64,000 bases of DNA. It comes from SVEL01 sp045123575. GTDB taxonomy: Bacteria > Bacillota > Clostridia > Lachnospirales > Lachnospiraceae. Numbering within the stretch: the stretch's first letter is position 1; each line of letters starts with the position of its first letter. The notes beneath the pieces are model-generated. The model was not told the origin of the DNA. It saw nothing but the letters and a program-made list of their open reading frames with translations, and did no database searches. The translations under genes were made by a program, and so were the position numbers. The DNA is taken from positions 1 through 64,000 of the forward strand of contig JBGVKG010000015.1 in NCBI GenBank assembly GCA_045123575.1. Reading direction: 5' to 3'. Below are positions 42,730 to 52,772 of the stretch, piece after piece.

Positions 42730-45216
42730 ATGTTAGATTTTTATAATAAGATAACTATATTAGATGGTGCTATGGGCACTGAAATACAAAAGAGAGGTTT
42801 GAAGCTCGGTGGAATACCGGAGTTACTTAATATAACCAATCCTCAGATGATAGAAGAAATACATCTGTCGTATATGGAGGCTGGTAGTGACATTATATAT
42901 GCCAATACATTTGGATCTAATGGCTATAAGCTTAAGAATACAGGATATAGTGTATCGGAGGTTATAGGCAAGGGAATTAAGATTGCTAAAAATGCCGCAG
43001 AAAAATTCTTTGAAAAGACAGGAAAAAAAGTATTGGTAGCACTAGATTTAGGACCTATCGGACAGTTGCTCGAACCAACGGGAACATTATCTTTTGATAC
43101 AGCTTACGATTATTATAAGGAGGCTATTATAGCTGGAGGCGAAGCTGATTTGGTTGTATTTGAGACACAGACAGATCTTTTGGAGGTAAAATCTGCAGTT
43201 TTGGCGGCTAAAGAGAATAGCGCCCTTCCTATTATGGTTACTATGACTTTTGAGGCTAATCACAGAACATTTACAGGATGTTCTGTTGGTGCTATGGCAC
43301 TTACATTGTCAGGCTTAGGTGTAGATGCAATAGGTGTAAATTGTTCACTTGGTCCAAAGGAACTTTTGCCAGTTGTACAGGAAATGAAACGATATACACA
43401 TCTTCCAATTATAGCGAAGGCTAATGCAGGATTACCAGATCCACTTACAGGAGCATATAATGTATCACCGGCAGAGTTTGCTGCTGATATGGAGATTATG
43501 ATTAAATCAGGCGTAACAGTGATAGGTGGTTGCTGTGGAACAAATCCAGAGTATATTAAAGAACTTTCAACATTGGCAAAGAGTGTAGATTTAAGCAAGA
43601 TAAATGAGCAAATTCCAGTGTATGAACCTATTTGTGCAGTGTGTTCACCTACTAAGGTGGTTGATATATGCGAGCCTAGAATTATAGGTGAGAGAATCAA
43701 CCCTACAGGTAAGAAGAAATTTAAGGAAGCACTCCTTAATAATGATATAGATTATATATTAAATCAGGCTACAGAACAGATAGATGCAGGTGCGGAGATA
43801 TTGGATGTCAATGTTGGTTTGCCAGGTATAGATGAGAAATCTATGATGGTAACTGCTATAAAGGAGATACAAGGCGTAGTAGATGCACCTCTTCAGATAG
43901 ATTCAACCATACCAGAGGTACTAGAGGCGGCTCTTAGAGTATATGCAGGAAAACCTATTGTAAACTCAGTTAATGGCGAGGAAAAGTCTTTGAACACCGT
44001 ATTACCACTTGTCAAAAAGTATGGTGCTTGTGTTGTTGGCTTAACACTTGATGAAAATGGAATACCAAAGACAGCAGAGGGTAGATTTGCTATAGCTAAG
44101 AAAATATTAGACAGAGCATTGGAGATAGGTATTCCAAAGGAAAATGTATTTATAGATTGTTTGACACTTACTGCTTCAGCAGAGCAAGAAGGTGTTGTTG
44201 AAACATTAAATGGATTAAACCGAGTAAAGAATGAACTTGGTTTAAAGACTGTACTAGGAGTATCTAATATATCGTTTGGATTGCCAAACAGAGAGTTGGT
44301 AAATCAGTCATTTCTTACTATGGCACTGTGGAGCGGACTTGATTTACCTATTATAAATCCTAATATTACTGCTATGACAGGGGCTTTTAGAGCGTACAAG
44401 TTACTGGCTGGACATGATAAGAATTCTATGGATTATATAGAGAATTATTCTGATGTAACAGTGAAGACTGTGGCAGTACCTAATGGAAGTGATGTAAAGA
44501 TATCTGCAACTAACGGAGTGACAGCAGGGGCTGTAGAGGATAATGCCGCAAAAAACAATGTAGTCAACTCTGACGGAAATATACTTCATGATAAGCTTCG
44601 ATATGCCATAGAAAAAGGTCTTAAGGCTGAGGGAGCACAGATTGCCACTGAGTTACTGGCTATAGAGGATTATGACCCTATGGTGCTTGTAAATGATGTG
44701 TTAATCCCAGCACTGGATAAGACAGGAGAACAGTTTGAAAAAGGCAAGATATTCCTTCCACAGCTTATTCTCTCAGCAGGTGTAGCTCAAGGCTGTTTTG
44801 AGGTTATAAAGGATAAGATGGCGGCTAGTGACAGTCAGCCAGAAAGCAAGGGTAAGATAGTGCTAGCTACTGTAAAAGGTGATATCCACGATATAGGCAA
44901 GAATATTGTTAAGGTGTTGTTAGAAAATTATGGATATACTGTTATAGATTTGGGAAAAGATGTAGAATATCAGGCGGTTGTTGATGCAGCTATTAAGCAT
45001 GAAGCAAAGCTTGTAGGATTATCAGCACTTATGACAACTACACTTAAATCTATGGAGGAGACTATAAAGCTTCTTAGAGAAAACAATGTAGATTGCAAAA
45101 TCGTAGTAGGTGGAGCAGTGCTTACACCTGATTATGCTAAAAAAATAGGAGCTGACTACTATGCTAAAGATGCAAAAGAAAGCGTAGATGTAGCAAAGAA
45201 GGTCTTAGGGGAGTAA
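42730..45216 (+). CDS. metH: cobalamin-dependent methionine synthase, short form
   Basis: Moves a methyl group from methyl-THF to homocysteine through cob(I)alamin. The 828-aa protein has a homocysteine-binding barrel (1-290) with the zinc cysteines in GVNCSLGP (about 202) and IGGCCGTNP (about 266-268), a pterin-binding barrel (about 310-565, ERINPTGKKKFKEAL) and a B12-binding module (about 615-828, cobalamin His in GDIHDIGKN near 717). A low-complexity linker (about 572-612, rich in Asn, Ala, Val) separates the last two. The C-terminal activation domain of E. coli MetH is absent and is encoded separately just upstream. Confidence 0.96.
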   Translation: MLDFYNKITILDGAMGTEIQKRGLKLGGIPELLNITNPQMIEEIHLSYMEAGSDIIYANTFGSNGYKLKNTGYSVSEVIGKGIKIAKNAAEKFFEKTGKKVLVALDLGPIGQLLEPTGTLSFDTAYDYYKEAIIAGGEADLVVFETQTDLLEVKSAVLAAKENSALPIMVTMTFEANHRTFTGCSVGAMALTLSGLGVDAIGVNCSLGPKELLPVVQEMKRYTHLPIIAKANAGLPDPLTGAYNVSPAEFAADMEIMIKSGVTVIGGCCGTNPEYIKELSTLAKSVDLSKINEQIPVYEPICAVCSPTKVVDICEPRIIGERINPTGKKKFKEALLNNDIDYILNQATEQIDAGAEILDVNVGLPGIDEKSMMVTAIKEIQGVVDAPLQIDSTIPEVLEAALRVYAGKPIVNSVNGEEKSLNTVLPLVKKYGACVVGLTLDENGIPKTAEGRFAIAKKILDRALEIGIPKENVFIDCLTLTASAEQEGVVETLNGLNRVKNELGLKTVLGVSNISFGLPNRELVNQSFLTMALWSGLDLPIINPNITAMTGAFRAYKLLAGHDKNSMDYIENYSDVTVKTVAVPNGSDVKISATNGVTAGAVEDNAAKNNVVNSDGNILHDKLRYAIEKGLKAEGAQIATELLAIEDYDPMVLVNDVLIPALDKTGEQFEKGKIFLPQLILSAGVAQGCFEVIKDKMAASDSQPESKGKIVLATVKGDIHDIGKNIVKVLLENYGYTVIDLGKDVEYQAVVDAAIKHEAKLVGLSALMTTTLKSMEETIKLLRENNVDCKIVVGGAVLTPDYAKKIGADYYAKDAKESVDVAKKVLGE

Positions 45217-45236
45217 TCCCTTAAGACCTTCTTTTG
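45198..45236 (+). terminator. terminator overlapping the metH stop
   Basis: GAAGGTCTTAGGG (45198-45210) pairs with CCCTTAAGACCTTC (45218-45231) with one bulged base, followed by TTTT. The metH stop codon is in the loop. Confidence 0.8.
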
Positions 45237-45267
45237 GGGTGTATATAAATTTATTGTTTTTGGAAAT

Positions 45268-45297
45268 AAAAAAAGAATGCTCTTGGCATTCTTTTCT
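45268..45297 (-). terminator. terminator of rpmB
   Basis: AAAGAATGC (45272-45280) and GCATTCTTT (45286-45294) form a 9-bp stem with a 5-base loop; read on the minus strand it is followed by a run of seven T. Confidence 0.8.
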
Positions 45298-45312
45298 TAT
45301 ATATTGAAATAA

Positions 45313-45498
45313 TTAAGCTCTCTCAACATATCCTGATCTGAGGCAAGAAGTACATACGTACATCTTCTGTGTATTTCCACCAACATTAACCTTTACAGAC
45401 TTAACGTTTGCCTTCCAAATCTTGTTAGATCTTCTATGAGAATGGCTCACACTGTTACCGAAGTGAGCAGCTTTACTACAAATTGCACATTTAGCCAT
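45313..45498 (-). CDS. rpmB: 50S ribosomal protein L28
   Basis: 61 aa, standard length, of the zinc-binding (C+) type: CAIC near the N-terminus and CTSC near the C-terminus, with SVSHSHRRSNKIWKANV. AAGGAGG lies before the ATG on the minus strand. It has its own promoter and terminator. Confidence 0.97.
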   Translation of the reverse strand: MAKCAICSKAAHFGNSVSHSHRRSNKIWKANVKSVKVNVGGNTQKMYVCTSCLRSGYVERA

Positions 45499-45521
45499 GA
45501 TTGCACCTCCTTAACATAGAT

Positions 45522-45536
45522 TGGTCTATCAGACCA
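45522..45536. promoter_or_regulatory. small palindrome in the rpmB leader
   Basis: TGGTCT-ATC-AGACCA, 6-bp arms, between the predicted transcription start (about 45541) and the ribosome site of rpmB. Could be a leader hairpin. Confidence 0.4.
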
Positions 45537-45547
45537 CAACAAAAAGT

Positions 45548-45576
45548 ATTTTATCAGAAGAAAAGTTATTTTGCAA
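45548..45576 (-). promoter_or_regulatory. promoter of rpmB
   Basis: On the minus strand TTGCAA (45571-45576), 17 bases, TAAAAT (45548-45553). Confidence 0.75.
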
Positions 45577-45659
45577 GCACTTTATGTATTTTTTTGGTTT
45601 TCTTTTTTTACATTATGTGTTATACTATGAAAAAATCTATATAAGTTGGAGGATTTACA

Positions 45660-46019
45660 ATGAAAGGAAAGATTACAAACAACTTAGGTGATATATTTAT
45701 TGATGAGAAAGTTATTGCCAAGTATGCAGGTACTACAGCGGTTGAATGCTTTGGTATAGTAGGTATGGCAGTAGTTAATGTTGCAGACGGACTTGTAAAG
45801 CTTCTTAAAAAGGAAAGCCTTACAAAGGGAATCGATGTATTCATCAACGAAGCGAATGAAATCACAATTGATTTTCATGTTATCGTTTCATACGGGGTTA
45901 ATATTGCGTCAGTGTCAGATAATCTTGTTGAAAATGTTAAGTACAAGGTTGAAGAGTTTACAGGCCTTAAGATAGCAAAGATTAATATCTTTGTTGAAGG
46001 CGTTAGAGTAATTGATTAG
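45660..46019 (+). CDS. Asp23/Gls24 family protein
   Basis: A 119-aa protein with the Asp23 pattern: NNLGDIFIDEKVIAKYAG, VECFGIVGMA, then IDFHVIVSYGVNIASVSDN and VEEFTGLKIAKINIFVEGV. In Firmicutes the member next to the DAK2 protein (YloU in B. subtilis) precedes yloV/fakA, exactly as here, with recG following. GGAGG precedes the ATG. Confidence 0.93.
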   Translation: MKGKITNNLGDIFIDEKVIAKYAGTTAVECFGIVGMAVVNVADGLVKLLKKESLTKGIDVFINEANEITIDFHVIVSYGVNIASVSDNLVENVKYKVEEFTGLKIAKINIFVEGVRVID

Positions 46020-46048
46020 TTTTTTTACTTTTAAGGAGGAAAATCATC

Positions 46049-47704
46049 GTGGCTATTACAACTATAGACGCAAAAATGTTACAGAAGATGTTCTTAGCTG
46101 GTGCAATGGCACTTGAGGCAAAGAAAGAATGGATTAATGAGTTAAACGTTTTCCCTGTTCCAGATGGAGATACTGGTACAAATATGACTTTGACAATAAT
46201 GTCAGCAGCTAAAGAAGTTAGCGCAATTGAGAATCCAGATTTCGTTACACTTGCTAAGGCTATTTCATCAGGCTCACTTAGAGGTGCTAGAGGTAACTCG
46301 GGTGTTATTCTTTCTCAGCTCTTTAGAGGTTTCACAAAGGAAATTAAAGAGATTGAGATTATCGACGCTGGTGTACTTGCTAAGGCGGTAGAGAGATCTG
46401 TAGAAACTGCATACAAGGCTGTTATGAAGCCAAAGGAAGGAACAATTCTTACTGTTGCAAAGGGTATTGCTGAGAAAGCTTCAGAGATGGCAGCTAAGAC
46501 AACAGACCTTGAGGAAATTATAAGAGAAGCATTAGCTCATGGTGATTATGTATTAAGCCAGACACCAGAGATGCTTCCAGTTCTTAAGCAGGCAGGCGTT
46601 GTTGACTCAGGTGGACAGGGTCTTATGGAGGTTCTTAAGGGTGCATTTGATTGCTTCTTAGGTAAGGAAGTAAATCTTAACATTGAAGGAGCAAGAAAAG
46701 CTACTGTAAATATACCACAGGGCGATGATGATGTAGATATTAAGTTTGGATATTGTACTGAGTTCATCATTATGCTTGAGAAGGAATTCACAGAGAAGGA
46801 TGAGTTAGCATTTAAGGCTTATCTTGAGTCTATCGGTGATTCTATCGTTTGTGTCGCAGATGATGATATTGTAAAGATTCATGTTCATACAAATGATCCT
46901 GGACTTGCTATTCAGAAGGCATTAACATATGGTTCACTTACAAAGATGAAGATAGACAATATGCGTGAAGAACATCAGGAGAAGCTTATTAAGGATGCTG
47001 AGAAGCTCGCAGAACAGCAGAAGCAAGAGCCACCTATGGAGCATAAGGATAATGGATTTATTTCAGTTTCAGTAGGAGATGGTCTTAGTGAGATATTCAA
47101 GGGATTAGGCGTTGACTATATCATCGAGGGTGGACAGACTATGAACCCTAGTACAGAGGATATCTTAAATGCTATTGAGAAGGTAAATGCCGATGTAGTA
47201 TATGTTCTTCCAAATAACAAGAACATTATATTGGCTGCTAATCAGGCACAGAGCCTTACAAAGGACAAGAAGGTTGTGGTAGTACCAACTAAGACAGTTC
47301 CACAGGGTATAACAGCACTTATTAACTTTATGCCAGATAACACTCCAGAGGAAAACCTTGAGAGTATGACAGAGGAAATCACTAGAGTGAAGACAGGTCA
47401 AGTTACTTACGCTGTCAGAGATACAGAGCTTGATGGCCATGTTATCAAGGAAAATGATATTATGGGTATTGGTGACAAGGGAATTGTTGCTGTAGGTCAG
47501 GATATAAAGGCAACTACTGTAGATATGGTTAAGGAGCTTATGGATGATGAGTCAGAGCTTGTAAGCGTATATTATGGTGCTGATGTAACAGAAGAGGATG
47601 CAGAGGCAATCGTTGCAGAGCTTGAGGAATTATATCCAAATGTAGATATTGAAATTAATTATGGTGGACAGCCTGTTTACTATTACTTCGTGTCTATAGA
47701 GTAA
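46049..47704 (+). CDS. fakA: fatty acid kinase catalytic subunit FakA (YloV, DAK2 family)
   Basis: A 551-aa protein with an N-terminal DAK2 nucleotide-binding domain (NVFPVPDGDTGTNMTLT near 28, SLRGARGNSGVILSQ near 72), a middle DAK1-like segment and a C-terminal DegV-like fold. FakA phosphorylates fatty acids bound by FakB (DegV-like proteins), producing acyl-phosphate that feeds PlsX/PlsY. No FakB gene is in this window. AAGGAGG upstream; probable operon with the Asp23-like gene. The start may be GTG 46049. Confidence 0.92.
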   Translation: MAITTIDAKMLQKMFLAGAMALEAKKEWINELNVFPVPDGDTGTNMTLTIMSAAKEVSAIENPDFVTLAKAISSGSLRGARGNSGVILSQLFRGFTKEIKEIEIIDAGVLAKAVERSVETAYKAVMKPKEGTILTVAKGIAEKASEMAAKTTDLEEIIREALAHGDYVLSQTPEMLPVLKQAGVVDSGGQGLMEVLKGAFDCFLGKEVNLNIEGARKATVNIPQGDDDVDIKFGYCTEFIIMLEKEFTEKDELAFKAYLESIGDSIVCVADDDIVKIHVHTNDPGLAIQKALTYGSLTKMKIDNMREEHQEKLIKDAEKLAEQQKQEPPMEHKDNGFISVSVGDGLSEIFKGLGVDYIIEGGQTMNPSTEDILNAIEKVNADVVYVLPNNKNIILAANQAQSLTKDKKVVVVPTKTVPQGITALINFMPDNTPEENLESMTEEITRVKTGQVTYAVRDTELDGHVIKENDIMGIGDKGIVAVGQDIKATTVDMVKELMDDESELVSVYYGADVTEEDAEAIVAELEELYPNVDIEINYGGQPVYYYFVSIE

Positions 47705-47719
47705 TAATATGTAATGATG

Positions 47720-47756
47720 ATAGTCTTCGTACATTTGGTTGTGCGAAGGCTATTTT
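47720..47756 (+). terminator. hairpin between fakA and recG
   Basis: ATAGTCTTCGTAC (47720-47732) pairs with GTGCGAAGGCTAT (47741-47753) with two G-U pairs, followed by TTTT. Confidence 0.6.
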
Positions 47757-47770
47757 AACTTGGAGTATAT

Positions 47771-49849
47771 ATGAACATTCGTGAAATCAAAGGTATAGGA
47801 GAAAAAACTGAACAACTATTTAATAAGCTTGGAGTTACAGATACAGAAAAACTTCTAGAGTATTATCCTAGAGCTTATGACCAATATGGAAAACCGATGT
47901 CTCTTAGTGATGTGGATAGTACTGTGGGAATGCCAGCTATAGAAGGAGTTGTAATGACTGAGGGCTCATTAGTTAGAGCTAAGCACTTACAGATTTTATC
48001 AGTGTTTATAAAGGACAGAAATGGTGAAAAGATAAAATGTACATGGTTTAATATGCCATATCTTAAGCAGACATTGAAAGTAGGTAGTAGACATATATTT
48101 AGAGGTCAGATAAAGTATGACAGACGTGGGGCTACCCCAACCATAGAACAGCCAGCTATCTATACTGTGGAAGAATATGAAAAAAAGCTAGGTAGCTTAC
48201 AACCAGTTTACTCACTTACTAAGGGTTTATCTAACAATATGGTTACAAAGACTGTAAAACAAGTGTTAGATATGCAAGAAAACAATGTAGAGTTTAAGGA
48301 TGATTATCTACCTGCAGTTATAAGAGAGAAAGCTAGTCTTATGGCGTATATGGATGCTATTAAGACAGTCCATTTCCCAAGTGACAAGGAGAAGGTTATA
48401 GAGGCTAGAAAAAGGCTGATATTTGACGAGTTCTTTATATTTTTATTGGCACTTAGAAACTTTAGAGAAAGTGCTGTAACAGTAGAGTCTCCATATATTA
48501 TAGATAATAATTATATGTCTAGCACCATAATGGGTAAGTTACCATATAAACTTACTAACGCACAGATTAAGGTTATGAATGAGATAAGAAATGACCTGGC
48601 ATCTGGAAGGATGATGAATCGACTTGTACAAGGTGATGTGGGCTGTGGAAAGACAATAGTAGCATTTTTGTCCTTATTTGATGTGGTTAATGCTGGATAT
48701 CAGGGAGCACTTATGGTGCCGACTGAGGTACTGGCAAAGCAACATTATGAAAATATAATGAAGATGAAGGAAGATTACGGCTTGGATATCAATCCTGTGC
48801 TTTTGACAGGCTCTGTGACAGCAGGAAACAAGCGTAAAATATATGCTGACATAGAAAATGGACATATAGATATTATCATAGGAACACATGCGCTTATACA
48901 GGAAAAGGTTAATTATAAGAATCTTGCACTTGTTATAACGGATGAACAGCATAGATTTGGTGTAAAGCAAAGAGAAAAACTGTCAGAAAAAGGCTTTGTA
49001 CCACATATATTAGTTATGAGTGCAACACCTATACCTAGAACACTTGCTATTATACTGTATGGAGATTTGGACATATCTGTTATAGACACATTACCTGCTG
49101 AGAGATTACCTATCAAGAATTGTGTGGTTGATAGGGATTATAGAGAGAAGGCATATAGATTTATAGAGGGACAGGTACAAGCCGGGCATCAGGCTTATGT
49201 TATATGTCCGATGGTTGAAAGTATGGAGGATGGTGAAGACAGCGCATCACTGACAGATGTGGTAAGCTATACAAAGAAGCTTAGAGAGGAACTGTCGCCA
49301 GATATAAAGATTGAGTATCTCCATGGCAAGATGAAAGCGTCAGACAAGAATAAGATAATGGAGCGATATGCTGCAAATGAGATACAGGTGCTTGTATCAA
49401 CAACTGTTATAGAGGTTGGTGTAAATGTACCGAATGCAACTGTTATGATGGTTGAGGATGCAGAACGCTTTGGTCTAGCTGGATTACATCAGTTACGAGG
49501 TCGTGTTGGACGAGGAGCGGCACAAAGTTATTGTATATTTATATCTGGTGCCAAGAATAAAGAAACTAGGGAAAGACTTGATATATTAAATAAGTCAAAT
49601 GATGGTTTCTTCATAGCTAGTCAGGATTTAAAATTACGTGGACCAGGCGATTTCTTTGGTATAAGACAGAGTGGAGATATGGCTTTTAAGCTAGGCGACA
49701 TATATGCAGATGCTGCAACGCTTAAACTGACGGCAGATATAGTTAAGGATATAGAAGAAGGAAATATTGGTTTAACTACAGAGGAGCAGGATAGACTAAA
49801 TATTAAGTTGCAAAGATTTATGGATATGCATTATTCTATGAATATATAA
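47771..49849 (+). CDS. recG: ATP-dependent DNA helicase RecG
   Basis: Branch migration and fork-reversal helicase. The 692-aa protein has the N-terminal wedge/OB domain, Walker A QGDVGCGKTIVAF (about 286), the DEQH box TDEQHRFGVKQRE (about 390), VMSATPIPRTLA, and helicase C motifs VIEVGVNVPNAT and QLRGRVGRG. Length is normal. Confidence 0.97.
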   Translation: MNIREIKGIGEKTEQLFNKLGVTDTEKLLEYYPRAYDQYGKPMSLSDVDSTVGMPAIEGVVMTEGSLVRAKHLQILSVFIKDRNGEKIKCTWFNMPYLKQTLKVGSRHIFRGQIKYDRRGATPTIEQPAIYTVEEYEKKLGSLQPVYSLTKGLSNNMVTKTVKQVLDMQENNVEFKDDYLPAVIREKASLMAYMDAIKTVHFPSDKEKVIEARKRLIFDEFFIFLLALRNFRESAVTVESPYIIDNNYMSSTIMGKLPYKLTNAQIKVMNEIRNDLASGRMMNRLVQGDVGCGKTIVAFLSLFDVVNAGYQGALMVPTEVLAKQHYENIMKMKEDYGLDINPVLLTGSVTAGNKRKIYADIENGHIDIIIGTHALIQEKVNYKNLALVITDEQHRFGVKQREKLSEKGFVPHILVMSATPIPRTLAIILYGDLDISVIDTLPAERLPIKNCVVDRDYREKAYRFIEGQVQAGHQAYVICPMVESMEDGEDSASLTDVVSYTKKLREELSPDIKIEYLHGKMKASDKNKIMERYAANEIQVLVSTTVIEVGVNVPNATVMMVEDAERFGLAGLHQLRGRVGRGAAQSYCIFISGAKNKETRERLDILNKSNDGFFIASQDLKLRGPGDFFGIRQSGDMAFKLGDIYADAATLKLTADIVKDIEEGNIGLTTEEQDRLNIKLQRFMDMHYSMNI

Positions 49850-49995
49850 ATATATCATGTGTTATATAAGAGTAGAATAGACCTAATAATTATAGAAAAT
49901 TATTCAGTATTTCATATAATATATGGAAGTAAACTTATATATATGGTATAAATATATAGGAATATTAGTAAAAGTTAATTTAATGGAGAGACATT

Positions 49996-51018
49996 ATGAA
50001 GATAGTAGTATTATGTGGTGGTACAAGTACAGAAAGAGCCGTTTCTTTGGTAACAGGCTCAAATGTATGTAGAGCTTTGAGAGAAAAGGGACATCAGGCT
50101 ATTTTGATGGACGTGTTCTTAGGACATGAGGATATTGATGTTGATAACATATTTAATGAAGATTTTTCTGTAGATGCTGAGCTTAATTACATAGAGGAAT
50201 ACGAGATAGGTTTTGATGAATTAGTATCAAGCAGAAGAGAATTCTTTGGTCCAAATGTATTGGATGTATGTAGATGTGCAGATGTGGTATTTATGGGACT
50301 TCATGGGGCTTGTGGTGAGGACGGCAAGGTTCAGGCCACTCTTGAGCTTATGGGTATTAAGTACACAGGTGCAAATGCTCTAAGCAGTGCTATGGCTATG
50401 GATAAGGCTGTCACAAAGAAAATATTTGCGGCAGATGGTGTGCCTATGGCAAAGGGCTACAGATTATGTAAGGATGAAGATGTTAAACTACCAGCTCATT
50501 ATGACGTTAAGTATCCAGTTGTAGTGAAGCCAAATTGTGGAGGATCATCTATAGGTGTATACTTTGCTGAAAATGATACAGAATACATGGAAGCGTTGAA
50601 AAGTGCGTTTAAGTATGAGGATGTATTGATAGTTGAGGAGCAGATAATAGGTAGAGAGTTCTCTATAGGCGTAGTGAATTATGAAGCATATCCTATTATA
50701 GAGATTATTGCAGATGGTCACTATGATTATGAGAACAAATATAACGGAGCAACTAAGGAAGTATGTCCGGCAGAGGTAGATGATGAGATAGGCAAGAAGA
50801 TGCAAAAGGCTGCTGTAGATGCGGCTAAGTCTCTAGGACTTGACACTTACTGTAGAGTAGATGTGTTGCTTGATAATGAAGGAAATTGTTACTGCTTAGA
50901 AGCAAACACACTTCCTGGTATGACACCTACAAGCTTATTGCCACAGGAGGCACAGTCTATAGGTATGGATTATGGAACGCTTTGCGAGCATTTGATAAAA
51001 ATATCTATAAACAGATAA
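49996..51018 (+). CDS. ddl: D-alanine-D-alanine ligase
   Basis: ATP-grasp enzyme joining two D-Ala for the peptidoglycan stem. The 340-aa protein begins VVLCGGTSTERAVSLVTG, then MGLHGACGEDGKVQATLE, KPNCGGSSIGV and LEANTLPGMTPTSLLPQEA. The following gene is murF, which adds this dipeptide to the UDP-MurNAc-tripeptide. GGAGAG precedes the ATG. The 146 bases upstream are AT-rich and I see no clear promoter there. Confidence 0.96.
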   Translation: MKIVVLCGGTSTERAVSLVTGSNVCRALREKGHQAILMDVFLGHEDIDVDNIFNEDFSVDAELNYIEEYEIGFDELVSSRREFFGPNVLDVCRCADVVFMGLHGACGEDGKVQATLELMGIKYTGANALSSAMAMDKAVTKKIFAADGVPMAKGYRLCKDEDVKLPAHYDVKYPVVVKPNCGGSSIGVYFAENDTEYMEALKSAFKYEDVLIVEEQIIGREFSIGVVNYEAYPIIEIIADGHYDYENKYNGATKEVCPAEVDDEIGKKMQKAAVDAAKSLGLDTYCRVDVLLDNEGNCYCLEANTLPGMTPTSLLPQEAQSIGMDYGTLCEHLIKISINR

Positions 51019-51046
51019 AAAGCTAACTAAGTATATGGAGAATGTT

Positions 51047-52411
51047 ATGAAAAATATGACCTTAGAGGCTATAGCAATGGCTGTAGATGGTAAATTATAT
51101 AATAATGTGTCACAGGATATAACAGCTAAAGGTGTAGTTATAGACAGTAGACAGGTAGAGGCTGGATACATATTTGTAGCTATAAAGGGTGAGAGAGTTG
51201 ACGGACATAGCTTTATAGAGCAGGTATATGAAAAAGGTGCATTGGCAGTTGTATGCGAGGAAGAGCCAAAGGGCACAGATAGACCATATATATTAGTTAA
51301 ATCATCAGCAGATGCACTTCGCTCTATGGCAGAGTATTATAGAAATCAGCTAGATGTAAAGGTTGTAGGTATAACTGGTAGCGTAGGCAAGACCAGTACA
51401 AAGGAATTTATAGCTGCGGTATTATCAGAAAAGTACGATGTCCTAAAGACAGAGGGCAACTTTAATAATGAGATAGGTCTGCCACTTACAGTGTTGAAGA
51501 TAAGAAATAATCATGAGATAGCTGTTATAGAGATGGGTATAAGCCACTTTGGAGATATGGAGCCACTGGGAATTATAGCTAGACCAGACGTATGTGTTAT
51601 AACTAATATAGGTTGTTGCCATCTAGAGCATCTTGTGGATAGAGATGGTGTGTTAAAAGAGAAGTCGTCTATGTTTAAGTATGCTAATGTTGGAGCATCC
51701 TATGTGTTAAATGGAGATGATGATAAGCTTACTACTATAACACAGGTAGATGGTACAACACCAATATTTGTAAGTTTAGAGGATAGTTCGAAGCCTGTAT
51801 ATGTTGACAGTATTATAGAAACAGGCATAGAAGGTACAAAATGTACGATAAATGTAATGGGTGATATAACAGAACTTAATATACCATTACCAGGTAGACA
51901 TATGGTGTCTAATGCATTGGTTGCATGTGCAATAGGTCATATATTTGATGTGACAACAGAACAGATGAGAGCAGGTATAGAAAAGCTACAGCCAGTAGGT
52001 GGTAGAGTGAATATCATAAAGGGTGAGCGATATACTATCATAGATGATTGTTATAATGCTAATCCTGTGTCTATGAAGGCATCTATAGATGTGTTAAAAT
52101 ATGCTTCGTCAAGAAAAGTAGCTGTGTTAGGTGATATGTTCGAGTTAGGCAAGGATGAGAATATGCTACATGGACAGATAGGTGCATACATAGCTGACAG
52201 TAACGTAGATATGCTTATATCCATAGGAACTCTTAGTAAAAATATGGATGAGCAGGCTAAGTTATGTAATTTTAAAGGACAGATAATTCATTTTGATACA
52301 CTTGATGAGTGTATAGCTAATATAGAGTCACATCTTAAGAACGGTGATACTGTGCTAGTAAAGGCATCTCATGGAATGCATCTAGAGAAAATAGTAGAAA
52401 TATTAAAGTAA
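51047..52411 (+). CDS. murF: UDP-N-acetylmuramoyl-tripeptide-D-alanyl-D-alanine ligase
   Basis: Final cytoplasmic step of the peptidoglycan precursor. From ATG 51047 (TGGAG 6 bases upstream; an ATG at 51035 precedes that site) the protein has 454 aa. Motifs: GVVIDSRQVEAGYIFVAIKG, the ATP loop GITGSVGKTSTKEF (about 108), TEGNFNNEIGLPLT and DDCYNANPVSMKAS. It pairs with ddl directly upstream. Confidence 0.97.
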   Translation: MKNMTLEAIAMAVDGKLYNNVSQDITAKGVVIDSRQVEAGYIFVAIKGERVDGHSFIEQVYEKGALAVVCEEEPKGTDRPYILVKSSADALRSMAEYYRNQLDVKVVGITGSVGKTSTKEFIAAVLSEKYDVLKTEGNFNNEIGLPLTVLKIRNNHEIAVIEMGISHFGDMEPLGIIARPDVCVITNIGCCHLEHLVDRDGVLKEKSSMFKYANVGASYVLNGDDDKLTTITQVDGTTPIFVSLEDSSKPVYVDSIIETGIEGTKCTINVMGDITELNIPLPGRHMVSNALVACAIGHIFDVTTEQMRAGIEKLQPVGGRVNIIKGERYTIIDDCYNANPVSMKASIDVLKYASSRKVAVLGDMFELGKDENMLHGQIGAYIADSNVDMLISIGTLSKNMDEQAKLCNFKGQIIHFDTLDECIANIESHLKNGDTVLVKASHGMHLEKIVEILK

Positions 52412-52420
52412 ATATAATAC

Positions 52421-52459
52421 AAAAATAAGGCGGCTTCTTTAAAAAAGGAGCCGCCTTAT
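52421..52459 (-). terminator. terminator between murF and the SASP gene
   Basis: A 16-bp stem (52425-52440 against 52444-52459) with one G-U pair and a 3-base A loop. A T run follows only on the minus strand, so it chiefly ends the SASP transcript. Confidence 0.8.
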
Positions 52460-52543
52460 CTAATCACATATACAAAAAAGTGATTAAGAGTTTGAATTAG
52501 TTTAGCGATAATCTAAGAAATATCAATCAAGCTAGAAGGGTGC

Positions 52544-52747
52544 TTACTTACCAGCAGCCATCTGTCTCTCCTGAGCCTCGATCATCTTCTTAACCATACC
52601 ACCACCAACTGAACCGTTCTGAGCAGATGTTAAGTTACCATTGTAACCATCTGTTAAAGGTACTCCAAGTTCTGAAGCAACCTCCATCTTAAATCTGTTC
52701 ATAGCTGACTTAGCCTCTGGTACGTTTGTTCTGTTTGAACTTCCCAT
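52544..52747 (-). CDS. alpha/beta-type small acid-soluble spore protein
   Basis: A 67-aa SASP that coats and protects spore DNA. It shows the germination-protease region MEVASELGVPL and the C-terminal half YNGNLTSAQNGSVGGGMVKKM of the family. I choose ATG 52747 because GGAGG (52756-52760) is 8 bases upstream; a TTG at 52762 and ATG at 52753 overlap or touch that site. It would be expressed late in the forespore; I cannot confirm a forespore promoter by eye. Confidence 0.93.
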   Translation of the reverse strand: MGSSNRTNVPEAKSAMNRFKMEVASELGVPLTDGYNGNLTSAQNGSVGGGMVKKMIEAQERQMAAGK

Positions 52748-52772
52748 TTTCATGTCCTCCAATACATTTTGT

